From CAYSLC01 sp964431545 (GTDB taxonomy: Bacteria > Desulfobacterota > Desulfobacteria > Desulfobacterales > JAABSP01), in contig CAYSLC010000056.1 in assembly GCA_964431545.1 (NCBI GenBank), positions 1 through 26,297 on the forward strand: DNA of 26,297 nucleotides, in the 5' to 3' direction. The position numbers and the translations under genes are program-made. Each line of letters starts with the position of its first letter. Within the stretch, counting starts at the first letter, position 1. Shown here in pieces: positions 13,061 through 20,793 of the stretch. The notes under the pieces are model-generated. The model was not told where the DNA came from. It saw nothing but the letters and a program-made list of their open reading frames with translations, and did not search any database.

Positions 13061-13468
13061 ATGACGTTTTTCACCTGGAGCGACCGATACAGCGTCGGTA
13101 TCCGGCGGATCGACGAACAGCACCGTGAGCTGGTCAACCTGTTGAACAGGCTCTACGAGGCCATGTACCAGGGCCACGGGCGGGATGCGCTGGGGGAGGT
13201 GCTCGACGGCCTGATCCGGTACGCGGCCCGCCATTTCGCCGCGGAGGAGGAGTTGATGCGCCGGCACGGCTACGGGGCGTTCGAGTCCCACCGGGAAAAA
13301 CACCGGAAGATGGCCGAGAAGGTGGCTTCGCTGCAGGCCCGGTACCGGTCCGGGGAGATCTCCAGCCCGGTTCAGATCAGCAACTTCCTCAAAGGGTGGC
13401 TCACCCAGCACATCATGGAGACGGACAAGGCGTTCGGGGATTTCCTGGTGGGAAAAGGGGAGCGGTAG
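13061..13468 (+). CDS. Bacteriohemerythrin
   Basis: This 135-residue, four-helix oxygen-binding protein has all seven diiron ligands: His21 (DEQHREL), His58 and Glu62 (RHFAAEEE), His77 and His81 (SHREKHRKM), His117 and Asp122 (QHIMETDKAF). It binds oxygen reversibly, probably to deliver it to an oxidase or buffer it away from sensitive enzymes. There is no fused signalling domain and no signal peptide, so it is cytosolic. The start at 13061 has GGAGG upstream. It fits the oxygen-defence theme of the window and lies convergent to the oxygen-sensitive CO dehydrogenase gene. Confidence 0.96.
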   Translation: MTFFTWSDRYSVGIRRIDEQHRELVNLLNRLYEAMYQGHGRDALGEVLDGLIRYAARHFAAEEELMRRHGYGAFESHREKHRKMAEKVASLQARYRSGEISSPVQISNFLKGWLTQHIMETDKAFGDFLVGKGER

Positions 13469-13470
13469 AC

Positions 13471-13539
13471 GGGCCCCGGCCGGGGAGCCGGGGCCCGGAT
13501 GGGCAAGAACGCCCCGGGGTCCCAGAGACCCTCGGGGCG
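13471..13539. terminator. Paired hairpins between convergent hemerythrin and cooS genes
   Basis: The first hairpin is a perfect 10-base stem GGGCCCCGGC/GCCGGGGCCC (13471-13480 with 13487-13496). It starts two bases after the hemerythrin stop codon. The second pairs CGCCCCG-GGGTC (13510-13521) with GACCC-T-CGGGGCG (13527-13539). Neither has a strong T-run. Each could terminate or stabilise one of the two converging transcripts. Confidence 0.55.
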
Positions 13540-13555
13540 CTCGGTTGAGATTGGA

Positions 13556-15544
13556 TCAGGCGGATTCGAGCTTCATCCGGTCGGCCATATCCATGAGCAC
13601 GCGCTCCCGGGCCTTGTCGATGCCGAGGGCCTGACGCTTCTTGTCGATATGGGCGATCATCAACTGGGCCATCTCATAGGGATCCTTGGCGAAGCCCCAC
13701 TTTCCTAAGCCCCACTCCTCCAGGCCGTTGAACAGCAGGTCGTGGAACCGGGTGTTCTCGGTGATCGGGAAGGTCGCGCCGAAAACGGTGTAGACCCCCG
13801 ATCCGACGAAGTACTGCCCGATGCTGATCGCCTTTTCGCTCATCCACTCCGGCGCCGCGCCGGCCGCGGGCAGATCGGCGATGCTGGTTCCCAGTCCGCC
13901 CACCCGCACCATCTCGGCGGCGGCGATGAGGATCCGGCTGTTGTCCACGCAGGAGCCGAGCCCCAAAACCGGCGGCATGCCGACCGTCTCGCAGACCTCC
14001 CGGAGCCCCGGTCCGGCCAGATGGGCCGCCTCGGGTGTGTACATGCCCGCCTTGGCCAGGGTCACCTGGGAGCACCCGGTCTGGAGCACCAGCACGTCGT
14101 TCTTGATGAGTTCCTTGACCAGTTCCAGATGGACCCAGTCGTGCTTGACCCGGGGATTGGTGCATCCCACGACACCGGCGACGCCCCGGATCCGTCCGTT
14201 GATGATGTTGTCGTTCAACGGGGTGTAGGAGCCCCGGAAGGAGCCGCCGAGCATGTAGTTGATGTACTCGTAGGAGAAGCCGTGGATCCCCACGTTCCGG
14301 ATATTGGGGATGTCGATCTTGGCGGTCCGGTTCTTGAACCGGGTGATCGCCTTGATGACCACCTCGTCGGTGCACTCCTTGGGCGTGTGATCCTCGAACT
14401 CGATGTGGGTCGCCCCCTCGATGTGGCAGCGGGGGTTGGTGGTGATCAGCGGGGTGCCGTAGCAGTCCGCCACCTTCACCAGGGCCTGCTGGATGCACTG
14501 GATATCGACGCACATGGCGTCCACGGCGCCCGTCACCAGGATCGCCTCGGTGGACATGAAGTTGCCCGCGTGGGGGACCCCGTGGCGGGACATCATCTCC
14601 GCGCCGGAGCAGCACATGCCGGCCAGGTTGATCCCCTTGGCCCCGGCCGCCTTGGCCGCCTCGATGAGGGTCGGCTCATTGACCGACTCGAGCATCGACT
14701 CGAACATGTTCGGCTCATGGCCGTGGACGATGATGTTGACGTGGTCCTCCTTGAGAACGCCCATGTTGACGTCGACGCTTACCGGCGACGGCGTCCCGTA
14801 GAGGATGTCGGAGATCTCGGTGGCCACCAGGGAGCCCCCCCAGCCGTCCGCCAAGGCGGTCCGGGTGAACTGTTTGGTGATGTTCTCGTAGTGCTGGTCC
14901 ACGCCCATGTGGGTCCGGTGCATCAGCTCCATGATCTCGCGCATGGCGCCCCGGGGAACCATCTTGTATTTCCGCCAGGTCTCCAGCGTCTTCTCGGGGA
15001 CCCGCTTCATGAAGGGAATCTCTCCGTTCACCTGGGTGTAGGTCCGCTCCAGTTCCTGGTAGACATCCTTGGCGATCTCCTCCGGCTCCCGGTCTTCGGT
15101 CTCGATCCCCAGCTCCTTGGCCACCAGCTCCAGCTTCTGAACGTCCTTGATCCGGTAGTCCTTGATGTGTCCCTCGACCACTTCCCGGAACAGGTCGAGC
15201 ATCGCCATGCCGTGGTCCGTATGGGCCGCGCATCCGGAGGCGACCATCCGGGAGAAGTTCCGAGACTGGATGGTGTCGATGGTGGCGCCGCAGACCCCCA
15301 CCTTTCCGTACGGGTCCTTGGCGTTGAGCCGGCACGGGCCCATGGCGCAGTGCTTGCAGCAGGCGGAATCGGCTCCGATGGGGCACGCCTTCATGCTGGC
15401 GGACCGATCGAAGGCGGTCTCGACACCGTCCTGGTTCGCCTTCTCGAGCATCCGCGCCGTCGCGTCGCAGATGGTCATCTCCCGATAGTTGGGCGTTTTG
15501 TCGACATCGGTCTTTTTGGCCACGGTCTTTTTCTTCTCGGTCAT
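13556..15544 (-). CDS. cooS: Anaerobic Ni-Fe carbon monoxide dehydrogenase catalytic subunit
   Basis: This 662-residue enzyme oxidises CO to CO2 in the cytoplasm, passing electrons to ferredoxin. The N-terminal cluster cysteines are Cys54, 62, 63, 66, 71 and 85. Their spacing is identical to that of the D and B clusters of Carboxydothermus CODH-II. The active-site C-cluster region is present: His276 in HGHEPNMFE, MCCSGAE (Cys311/312), AMCVDIQC (Cys345/350) and later VVGCTNP, QTGCSQV and LGSCVDN. The ATG follows GGAGG. No cooC nickel chaperone, cooF ferredoxin, hydrogenase or acetyl-CoA synthase genes are in the window, so this is a solitary cooS. Such stand-alone enzymes may detoxify CO or supply electrons. 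Its promoter carries a strong operator-like palindrome. Confidence 0.97.
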   Translation of the reverse strand: MTEKKKTVAKKTDVDKTPNYREMTICDATARMLEKANQDGVETAFDRSASMKACPIGADSACCKHCAMGPCRLNAKDPYGKVGVCGATIDTIQSRNFSRMVASGCAAHTDHGMAMLDLFREVVEGHIKDYRIKDVQKLELVAKELGIETEDREPEEIAKDVYQELERTYTQVNGEIPFMKRVPEKTLETWRKYKMVPRGAMREIMELMHRTHMGVDQHYENITKQFTRTALADGWGGSLVATEISDILYGTPSPVSVDVNMGVLKEDHVNIIVHGHEPNMFESMLESVNEPTLIEAAKAAGAKGINLAGMCCSGAEMMSRHGVPHAGNFMSTEAILVTGAVDAMCVDIQCIQQALVKVADCYGTPLITTNPRCHIEGATHIEFEDHTPKECTDEVVIKAITRFKNRTAKIDIPNIRNVGIHGFSYEYINYMLGGSFRGSYTPLNDNIINGRIRGVAGVVGCTNPRVKHDWVHLELVKELIKNDVLVLQTGCSQVTLAKAGMYTPEAAHLAGPGLREVCETVGMPPVLGLGSCVDNSRILIAAAEMVRVGGLGTSIADLPAAGAAPEWMSEKAISIGQYFVGSGVYTVFGATFPITENTRFHDLLFNGLEEWGLGKWGFAKDPYEMAQLMIAHIDKKRQALGIDKARERVLMDMADRMKLESA

Positions 15545-15615
15545 GGTTCCTCCATTGGCTTTACATGTGGATATGTCGGTTCTATGTTCTCCGTTTTTGG
15601 ACGAATCAAATAATG

Positions 15616-15668
15616 TTATTAGGAATCATTCCTAATAAAGGAATATGCGATCGACTCCCGGATGTCAA
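15616..15668 (-). promoter_or_regulatory. cooS promoter with a perfect 23-bp palindromic operator
   Basis: On the minus strand TTGACA (15668-15663), a 17-base spacer and TATTCC (15645-15640) form a promoter. Directly after the -10, covering the expected start point, is a perfect palindrome with half-site TTATTAGGAAT and a single central base (15616-15638). Its core, TAGGAAT-C-ATTCCTA, has the 7-1-7 form and the AAT-N-ATT centre of Fur/PerR/Zur sites. Repression of cooS by a Fur-family protein is the simplest reading. The leader before cooS is about 90 bases. Confidence 0.65.
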
Positions 15669-15701
15669 GAAAAAAATTGTTACCGTTTCCATCCTTTTTA
15701 T

Positions 15702-15718
15702 TATAGTCTGATGCAGAC
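15702..15718 (+). promoter_or_regulatory. Candidate -10 and small inverted repeat upstream of the CPHC thioredoxin-like gene
   Basis: TATAGT (15702-15707) is a good -10, with a weak GTTACC or TTGTTA upstream as -35. It overlaps a short inverted repeat GTCTG-ATG-CAGAC (15706-15718) at the likely start point. The transcript would begin about 75 bases before the coding start. Confidence 0.4.
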
Positions 15719-15790
15719 ATGGTAGAGATGATCCCTCCGTCCCCAACGACGGACCGAACCCGACCGATTGAAAAAAAAAGGAGGCAGACG

Positions 15791-16375
15791 ATGACCCACC
15801 CACTCGGTTCGATCCTCTCCATCGCGGCGGCGGCCGCATGGCTCCTCTTCTCCCCCCTCCCGGCCCTGGGCCAGGGCGGACCGCCCGACGTGGGCGGCCG
15901 GCTCCCCGAATTCCGGCTCCCGGCGCCCGATTCCGCGGAACATCGGGCCTATCTCGGCTTGGAAGGGGACGCCCCCTTCACGGTTCCGGAGATCGACGCC
16001 CGGGCGGTGATCATCGAGATCTTCAGTATGTACTGCCCCCATTGTCAGCGGGAGGCCCCGGTGATCAATCGATTGTACCACACCCTCTCCGAAGATCCCA
16101 AACTGAAAGCGGCCCTGAAGATGATCGGCATCGGGGTCGGCAACACCCGGTTCGAGGTCGACCACTTTCGGAAGACCTACGACATCCCCTTCCCCCTCTT
16201 TCCGGACGGCGACTTTTCCATCCATAAAATGTTCGGAGAGGTCCGCACCCCCTACTTCGTGGTGGCGGCCCTCTCCGGGGACGGCGGCCACGAGGTGGTC
16301 TACTCGAAACTGGGGGGGATCGGGGACCCGGATCAATTTTTGCGCTTGATTCTCGACCGTTTGAAATTACAGTAG
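15791..16375 (+). CDS. Exported thioredoxin-like protein with CPHC motif (TlpA/DsbE-like)
   Basis: This 194-residue protein has a signal peptide (about residues 1-27, hydrophobic AAAAAWLLF then ALGQGG) and a thioredoxin-fold domain. The active site is FSMYCPHCQREAP (Cys82, Cys85), and a cis-proline is provided by VRTPYFVV near the end. CPHC is the DsbA-like dithiol motif, but the surrounding fold order resembles TlpA/ResA. It should act in the periplasm as a thiol reductase or oxidase. A strong ribosome site (AAAGGAGG, 15777-15784) sets the start at 15791. The exported peroxiredoxin gene begins 18 bases after its stop, so it may reduce that enzyme. No CcdA/DsbD partner is seen here. Confidence 0.85.
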   Translation: MTHPLGSILSIAAAAAWLLFSPLPALGQGGPPDVGGRLPEFRLPAPDSAEHRAYLGLEGDAPFTVPEIDARAVIIEIFSMYCPHCQREAPVINRLYHTLSEDPKLKAALKMIGIGVGNTRFEVDHFRKTYDIPFPLFPDGDFSIHKMFGEVRTPYFVVAALSGDGGHEVVYSKLGGIGDPDQFLRLILDRLKLQ

Positions 16376-16393
16376 AGGAAAGGAGGTGGCGCG

Positions 16394-17017
16394 ATGAACG
16401 CCCGACCATATATTCAGATGGGGATGACCGCGGTCCTGTCGGCCGCCCTGGCGCTTTTTCCGGGAGCCGCCCTGGGGGTCTCGGAGGCCTATAAAGACAA
16501 CATCTACGACCCCGGACGGCTCAAGCCGGTGGACAGCGTCCTGAAGGTGAGCCCGGGGGATGAGGCCCCGGGGTTCACCCTGCCCTCGGTCTCCGGTCCG
16601 CCGGTCTCCCTTTCCGATTTCAAGGGGAAGAAGAACGTGGTCCTCTCCTTCGTGCCGGCGGCCTGGACCCCGGTCTGCTCCGACCAGTGGCCGGGGTACA
16701 ACATCGCCGAACCCATCTTCGAAAAAAACGACGCGGTGCTCCTGGGCATCACGGTGGACAACGTCCCCACCCTTCACGCCTGGACCAACCAGATGGGCGA
16801 CCTCTGGTTTCCCGTCCTCTCCGACTTCTGGCCCCACGGCGCGGTGGCCGACGCCTACGGTGTGCTGCGCTCCGACGGCACCGCCGAGCGGTCCCTCTTC
16901 GTCATCGACAAGGGGGGGACCCTCCGGTATATCGAGGTGGCCGACATCAACGTCCGGCCGAAGCTGGAGAACCTGGTCGAAGCCCTGGAAGGAATCGATC
17001 CGGCGGGGACGGAGTAG
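16394..17017 (+). CDS. Exported peroxiredoxin, 1-Cys AhpE/BCP-like
   Basis: This 207-residue protein has an N-terminal signal sequence (hydrophobic MTAVLSAALALFPGAALG, residues 11-28) and an AhpC/TSA-type domain. The peroxidatic site is PAAWTPVCSDQWP with Cys95, the conserved Thr92 and Pro88. The catalytic Arg is probably in AERSLFVID. Cys95 is the only cysteine, so reduction must come from another thiol protein, most simply the CPHC protein encoded just upstream. It would remove hydrogen peroxide or organic peroxides in the periplasm. AAAGGAGG precedes the ATG. It belongs with the exported thioredoxin-like protein as a two-gene peroxide-scavenging unit. Confidence 0.88.
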   Translation: MNARPYIQMGMTAVLSAALALFPGAALGVSEAYKDNIYDPGRLKPVDSVLKVSPGDEAPGFTLPSVSGPPVSLSDFKGKKNVVLSFVPAAWTPVCSDQWPGYNIAEPIFEKNDAVLLGITVDNVPTLHAWTNQMGDLWFPVLSDFWPHGAVADAYGVLRSDGTAERSLFVIDKGGTLRYIEVADINVRPKLENLVEALEGIDPAGTE

Positions 17018-17026
17018 ACCCGCCGG

Positions 17027-17956
17027 ATGGCCCCCGCGGGAACCCGCCGTGCCGGCCCCCGTGACGACGGCAAAGGGGTGATCGTCTTTCTGAAGGCGCC
17101 CCGGCCCCGCGCCGTCAAGACCCGGCTGGCGGCGTCCCTGGGCGACCATGCCGCCGTCCGCCTCTACCGGCGCTTTGTCCGGGACACCCTGGGGACCCTG
17201 GCCACGGTGGGCGGACCGGTCATCATCTGCCACGACCCGCCCGACGCCCGGGCGGAACTGGCCGGCTGGATCGGGGACGGGTACCGGTTCATGCCCCAGC
17301 ACGGCGCCGACCTGGGCCGCCGGATGGCCGACGCCTTTGAAAGAGCCTTCCTCGACGGCTTCGAAGGGCTGCTGCTGATGGGCACCGACATCCCGGACCT
17401 GCCCCCCCGGATCATCGAAGAGGGCCTTGCGGCCCTGGATCGGGAGGGGATCGTCCTGGGGCCGGCGATGGACGGCGGCTACTATCTGGTGGGGTTTCTT
17501 CGGGAGACCTTCTTCCCCCGCATCTTCGAGGGGATCCCCTGGAGCACCCCGCGGGTGCTGGAAACGACCCTGGAGAGGCTCAAGGAGGACGGACGGGAGG
17601 TCCATCTGCTGCCGGTCTGGCGGGACATCGACCGGGAGGCGGACCTTCGCGGCTTTCCCATGGATCCCGCCCCGGACCGGCCCACGGCTCCGGAGACGGT
17701 CGCCCTGTTACGGGAACTGGGGCTGCCGCGGCGCGACGAATGCCGAAAAAGGGTTCCGGCGCACGGCGCCTTTCCCGGAGGTCCGTCTTCCACCGCGGGC
17801 GCGGCTCGCGACCCGAGCATCAAGATCACCCCCGCCATCGAACGACCTCCGGGGTTGGTGGAACCTCGATGGCCTCATGCCCCAACGACAAAAGGAGAGA
17901 AAGAAAGGAAAAGCAGAACATGGCCGATGAAAAGAACGTCCAAGTCTATGCCCTGA
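17027..17956 (+). CDS. TIGR04282/DUF2064 GT-A-fold transferase with unusual C-terminal extension
   Basis: This is a 309-residue frame. The core of about residues 15-225 is a nucleotidyl/glycosyltransferase-like GT-A domain: GVIVFLKAPRPRAVKTRLAA near the start, then QHGADLGRRMADAFERAF, LLMGTDIPDLPP and VLGPAMDGGYYLVGF, ending near LLRELGLPRR. The substrate is not known for this family; relatives include enzymes acting on nucleotide-activated sugars. Beyond the core, about 80 residues of low-complexity sequence continue through the ribosome site of the next gene and overlap it by 37 bases out of frame. The natural stop therefore seems to have been lost by frameshift or point change, or the sequence has an error. 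The start could also be GTG at 17078 (MIVFLKAP). No strong ribosome site is seen for the ATG. Confidence 0.8.
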   Translation: MAPAGTRRAGPRDDGKGVIVFLKAPRPRAVKTRLAASLGDHAAVRLYRRFVRDTLGTLATVGGPVIICHDPPDARAELAGWIGDGYRFMPQHGADLGRRMADAFERAFLDGFEGLLLMGTDIPDLPPRIIEEGLAALDREGIVLGPAMDGGYYLVGFLRETFFPRIFEGIPWSTPRVLETTLERLKEDGREVHLLPVWRDIDREADLRGFPMDPAPDRPTAPETVALLRELGLPRRDECRKRVPAHGAFPGGPSSTAGAARDPSIKITPAIERPPGLVEPRWPHAPTTKGEKERKSRTWPMKRTSKSMP

Positions 17957-18177
17957 GCACATGCAGCCACTGTAAAGCCGCCAAGAGATTCCTGGACGAT
18001 TGCACCGTCGAATATCAGGTGGTGGATGTGGACAAACTGGAAGGCGACGAACGGAAGGCCATCCTGGAAGACATCAAGCAGTTCAACCCCAAATGCACCT
18101 TCCCCACCATCATCATCGGAGAGAAGGTGATCGTGGGATACAAGGAAAAAGAGATCAAGGAGGCGCTGGGCATCTGA
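17920..18177 (+). CDS. Glutaredoxin-like thiol protein (CSHC)
   Basis: This 85-residue cytosolic protein is of the glutaredoxin/NrdH group. The active site is STCSHCKAAKRFL (Cys15, Cys18), with the cis-Pro segment TFPTIIIG and the terminal helix KEKEIKEAL. The ATG at 17920 has AAGGAGAG and GAAAGGAA upstream. The stop overlaps the next start (TGATG, shared base 18177), coupling it to the ferredoxin-thioredoxin-reductase-type gene, which is very probably its electron donor. Lack of a glutathione-binding TVP-x-x-F signature argues for a thioredoxin-like role. Confidence 0.92.
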   Translation: MADEKNVQVYALSTCSHCKAAKRFLDDCTVEYQVVDVDKLEGDERKAILEDIKQFNPKCTFPTIIIGEKVIVGYKEKEIKEALGI

Positions 18178-18509
18178 TGGAGGTCGAAAAGCTTTACGAC
18201 ATGCTCAAGAAATCCCAGGAGCCGAAGGGATATTATTTCAACAAGGACAAGGAACGGGTGTTCGACCTCCTGAAAGGCCTGATCGTCAACAAGGAGCGGT
18301 ACGGCTATATGGCCTGCCCGTGCCGGCTGGCCGCCGAGGACCGGGAGGCCGACAAGGACATCATCTGCCCCTGCGTCTACCGGGAGCCCGACGTGGCGGA
18401 GTACGGGAGCTGCTACTGCAACCTCTACGTCACCAACGCCTGGAACGAGGAGAAGATCCCCCACGAATATGTGCCCGAGCGGCGGCCCCCGGAAAAAATG
18501 GCCTTCTGA
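18177..18509 (+). CDS. Ferredoxin-thioredoxin reductase-type catalytic subunit (ferredoxin:disulfide reductase)
   Basis: This 110-residue iron-sulfur protein has three CxC motifs: ACPCRLA (Cys47/49), CPCVYRE (Cys64/66) and SCYCNLYV (Cys79/81). By analogy with the plant and archaeal enzymes, Cys47, 64, 66 and 79 would hold the [4Fe-4S] cluster and Cys49/Cys81 form the active disulfide. Spacing (14 and 12 residues) matches bacterial and archaeal ferredoxin:disulfide reductases more than the plant form (16 and 8). There is no variable subunit gene. It is translationally coupled to the glutaredoxin-like gene, so ferredoxin electrons are likely passed to that protein and on to disulfide targets. 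Confidence 0.92.
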   Translation: MEVEKLYDMLKKSQEPKGYYFNKDKERVFDLLKGLIVNKERYGYMACPCRLAAEDREADKDIICPCVYREPDVAEYGSCYCNLYVTNAWNEEKIPHEYVPERRPPEKMAF

Positions 18510-18554
18510 CCGTCCATCCGGCGAGGCGGCCTTCCGGCACCCGCGGCTTTGCTC

Positions 18555-18582
18555 TTGACAAACCGAGCCAGATTTATATGCT
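18555..18582 (+). promoter_or_regulatory. Promoter of the serA operon
   Basis: A perfect TTGACA (18555-18560), a 16-base spacer and TATGCT (18577-18582) precede serA. The transcript would start near 18589, leaving a leader of about 105 bases in which I see no known riboswitch. Confidence 0.65.
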
Positions 18583-18692
18583 GATTTATTTTGTACCCGG
18601 GATCTACCCATCGGTATCCGGCCGGCGAGAAAGGGATGGCCCATACCTCCCGATCCTTCCAATTCAAACCCCGACGGAGCGTAAAGGGAAGA

Positions 18693-20276
18693 ATGATGAA
18701 CGTACTGGTCAGCGACAATCTCGGCGAGATCGGCATTCAGATGTTTCAGCGGGAAAAGGACCTTTCAGTGGACGTGAAGACCGGGCTTTCCCCCGAGGAA
18801 CTCAAGGGGATCATCGGCGGCTACCACGCCCTGGTGATCCGGAGCGCCACCAAGGTGACCGAGGACCTGCTCTCGGCGGCGACCCAGCTTCGGGTCATCG
18901 GGCGGGCGGGCATCGGACTGGACAATGTGGACATCCCGGCCGCCACCAAACGGGGGATCGTGGTGATGAACACCCCCGGCGGCAACGTGGTGACCACCGC
19001 CGAGCACGCCATCGCCATGATGCTGTCCCTGACCCGGAACATCCCCCGGGGCACCGCCACGCTGAAAGGCGGCAGGTGGGAGAAGAAGAAGCTTCAGGGC
19101 CGCGAGATCTACAACAAGGTGCTCGGCGTCGTCGGGTTCGGGAAGATCGGCGCCATCGTGGCCGACCGGGCCCGGGGGCTGAAGATGCAGGTCATCGTCC
19201 ATGATCCTTTCGTCACCCCGGAACGGATCGAAAAGGCGGGATACGAGGCCGTATCCCTGGACGATCTCTACGCCCGGTCGGACTATATCACCGTCCACGT
19301 CCCCAAGCTCAAGGATACCGCCGGCATGCTCAACCGGGACGCCTTCGACAAGATGAGGGACGGAGTGATGGTGATCAACTGCGCCCGGGGCGGCATCGTC
19401 AACGAGGCCGATCTCTATGACGCCCTGGTCTCCGGCAAGGTGGCCGGCGCCGCCCTGGACGTCTTCGAGACCGAACCCCCCGGCGAACACCCCCTGTTCA
19501 AGCTGGACAACGTCATCTGCACCCCCCACCTCGGCGCCTCCACCCGGGAAGCCCAGACCAACGTGGCCGTGGACGTGGCCGAGCAGATCATCGGCTATCT
19601 CAAAAGCGGCACCATCGTCAACGCGGTCAACGTCCCCTCGGTCACCGGAGAACTCTTGAACCGGCTGGGGCCGTTCCTCTCCCTGGGGGACCGGCTCGGC
19701 TGCCTCCTTTCCCAGCTCTCCACCGGTCCGCTCCAGGAGGTGATCATCGAGTTCCGGGGGGACTACCAGGGGCTCGACATGTCGCCGGTGGCCACCGCCG
19801 TCCTCAAGGGCCTCCTCACACCGGAGGTCAAGGACCAGGTCAACTTCGTCAACGCCCATGTGATGGCCAAGGACCGCGGCATCAAGGTGACGGAGACCGC
19901 CAGCACCGATGCCGAGGACTACCTCAACCTGATCACGGTGCGCAGCGTCACGGCCAAGGCGACCACCACCGTGGCCGGGACCCTCTTCGGCAAGAAGGAG
20001 GCCCGGGTGGTCAAGATCAACAACTTCCGGCTGGAGATGGTGCCCAAGGGGCACTCGGTGATCATCCACAACCTCGACCGGCCGGGGGCGATCGGCAGCA
20101 TCGGCTCCACGCTGGGCGACCATAACATCAACATCGGACGGATGCAGGTGGGCCAGGACGAGGCCGGGGACAACAACATCATCTTCATGAGGACCGATAC
20201 CCCCATCCCGTCGGAGGTGATCGAAAAGATCCGCGCCCTGCCGCTGATCATCAGCGTCACCCCGCTGGAGCTTTAG
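18693..20276 (+). CDS. serA: D-3-phosphoglycerate dehydrogenase
   Basis: This 527-residue enzyme catalyses the first step of serine synthesis, oxidising 3-phosphoglycerate with NAD. It is the long type. The catalytic and NAD-binding domains contain GRAGIGLDNVD, GVVGFGKIGAIVADRA (Rossmann GxGxxG), INCARGGIVNE and HLGASTREAQ with the catalytic His. They are followed by the intervening ASB domain (KDQVNFVNAHVMAK) and a C-terminal ACT domain (LDRPGAIGSIGSTLGDHNINI) for serine feedback. The start is ATG-ATG at 18693/18696 after AAGGGAAG. A much longer in-frame extension has no ribosome site. The DUF1844 gene follows after a short gap. Confidence 0.97.
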   Translation: MMNVLVSDNLGEIGIQMFQREKDLSVDVKTGLSPEELKGIIGGYHALVIRSATKVTEDLLSAATQLRVIGRAGIGLDNVDIPAATKRGIVVMNTPGGNVVTTAEHAIAMMLSLTRNIPRGTATLKGGRWEKKKLQGREIYNKVLGVVGFGKIGAIVADRARGLKMQVIVHDPFVTPERIEKAGYEAVSLDDLYARSDYITVHVPKLKDTAGMLNRDAFDKMRDGVMVINCARGGIVNEADLYDALVSGKVAGAALDVFETEPPGEHPLFKLDNVICTPHLGASTREAQTNVAVDVAEQIIGYLKSGTIVNAVNVPSVTGELLNRLGPFLSLGDRLGCLLSQLSTGPLQEVIIEFRGDYQGLDMSPVATAVLKGLLTPEVKDQVNFVNAHVMAKDRGIKVTETASTDAEDYLNLITVRSVTAKATTTVAGTLFGKKEARVVKINNFRLEMVPKGHSVIIHNLDRPGAIGSIGSTLGDHNINIGRMQVGQDEAGDNNIIFMRTDTPIPSEVIEKIRALPLIISVTPLEL

Positions 20277-20326
20277 CGGGGACCGTGACCATCACAAAAA
20301 ACGCCATCGGACAGGAGGTTCGGACC

Positions 20327-20755
20327 ATGTCGGACAAGAACGAAGAGAAGAAGGATTTTGTCATCAAGGACCGCCGGTTCGCCCACCAGACCGAGGATGC
20401 CCCCTCGGAAGAGAAGGCAAAACGGGCGAAACAGGCGGCCGACGCCGCCGAAAAAGCCGAGGAACCGCCCCCCGCCGGGAGCGCCCCACGGGAGTCCCAG
20501 GAGTACCAGCTTCCCAAGATCGACTTCGCCACCTTCATCTTCTCCCTCAACTCGTCGGTCTTCGTACAGCTCGGCCTCCTGGAGGACCCGGCCACCGGCC
20601 AGAAGGAGAAGAACCTGCCCATGGCCAAACAGACCATCGACATCCTGGGCATGCTGGAGGAGAAGACCCGCGGCAACCTGACCAAGGAGGAGGAGAACAT
20701 GCTCAAGAACATCCTCTACGACCTGCGGATCCTTTACGTAAAGGAGAAAGGGTAG
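20327..20755 (+). CDS. DUF1844 family protein
   Basis: This 142-residue soluble protein has a charged, Ala/Glu/Lys-rich N-terminal half (about 1-60, likely disordered or coiled coil) followed by the conserved DUF1844 part: PKIDFATFIFSLNSSVFVQL, GLLEDPATGQKEKNLPMAKQ, then DILGMLEEKTRGNL and ILYDLRILYV. No function is established. The start is the ATG at 20327, with AGGAGG at 20313-20319; an upstream in-frame GTG (20285) is less likely. In many Desulfobacterota it is found near degP/htrA and central metabolism genes, as here. Confidence 0.88.
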   Translation: MSDKNEEKKDFVIKDRRFAHQTEDAPSEEKAKRAKQAADAAEKAEEPPPAGSAPRESQEYQLPKIDFATFIFSLNSSVFVQLGLLEDPATGQKEKNLPMAKQTIDILGMLEEKTRGNLTKEEENMLKNILYDLRILYVKEKG

Positions 20756-20793
20756 CCCACCCAAGCCCGGCCACCGGAAAAGGAGATCACCTC

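Noticed and set aside
13556..15544. Bifunctional acetyl-CoA synthase/CODH or CooA-regulated hydrogenase operon
   Set aside because: The protein has the length and cluster spacing of monofunctional CooS. No acsB, cooF, cooC or hydrogenase gene follows, and no CRP/CooA-type half-sites were seen in the promoter.
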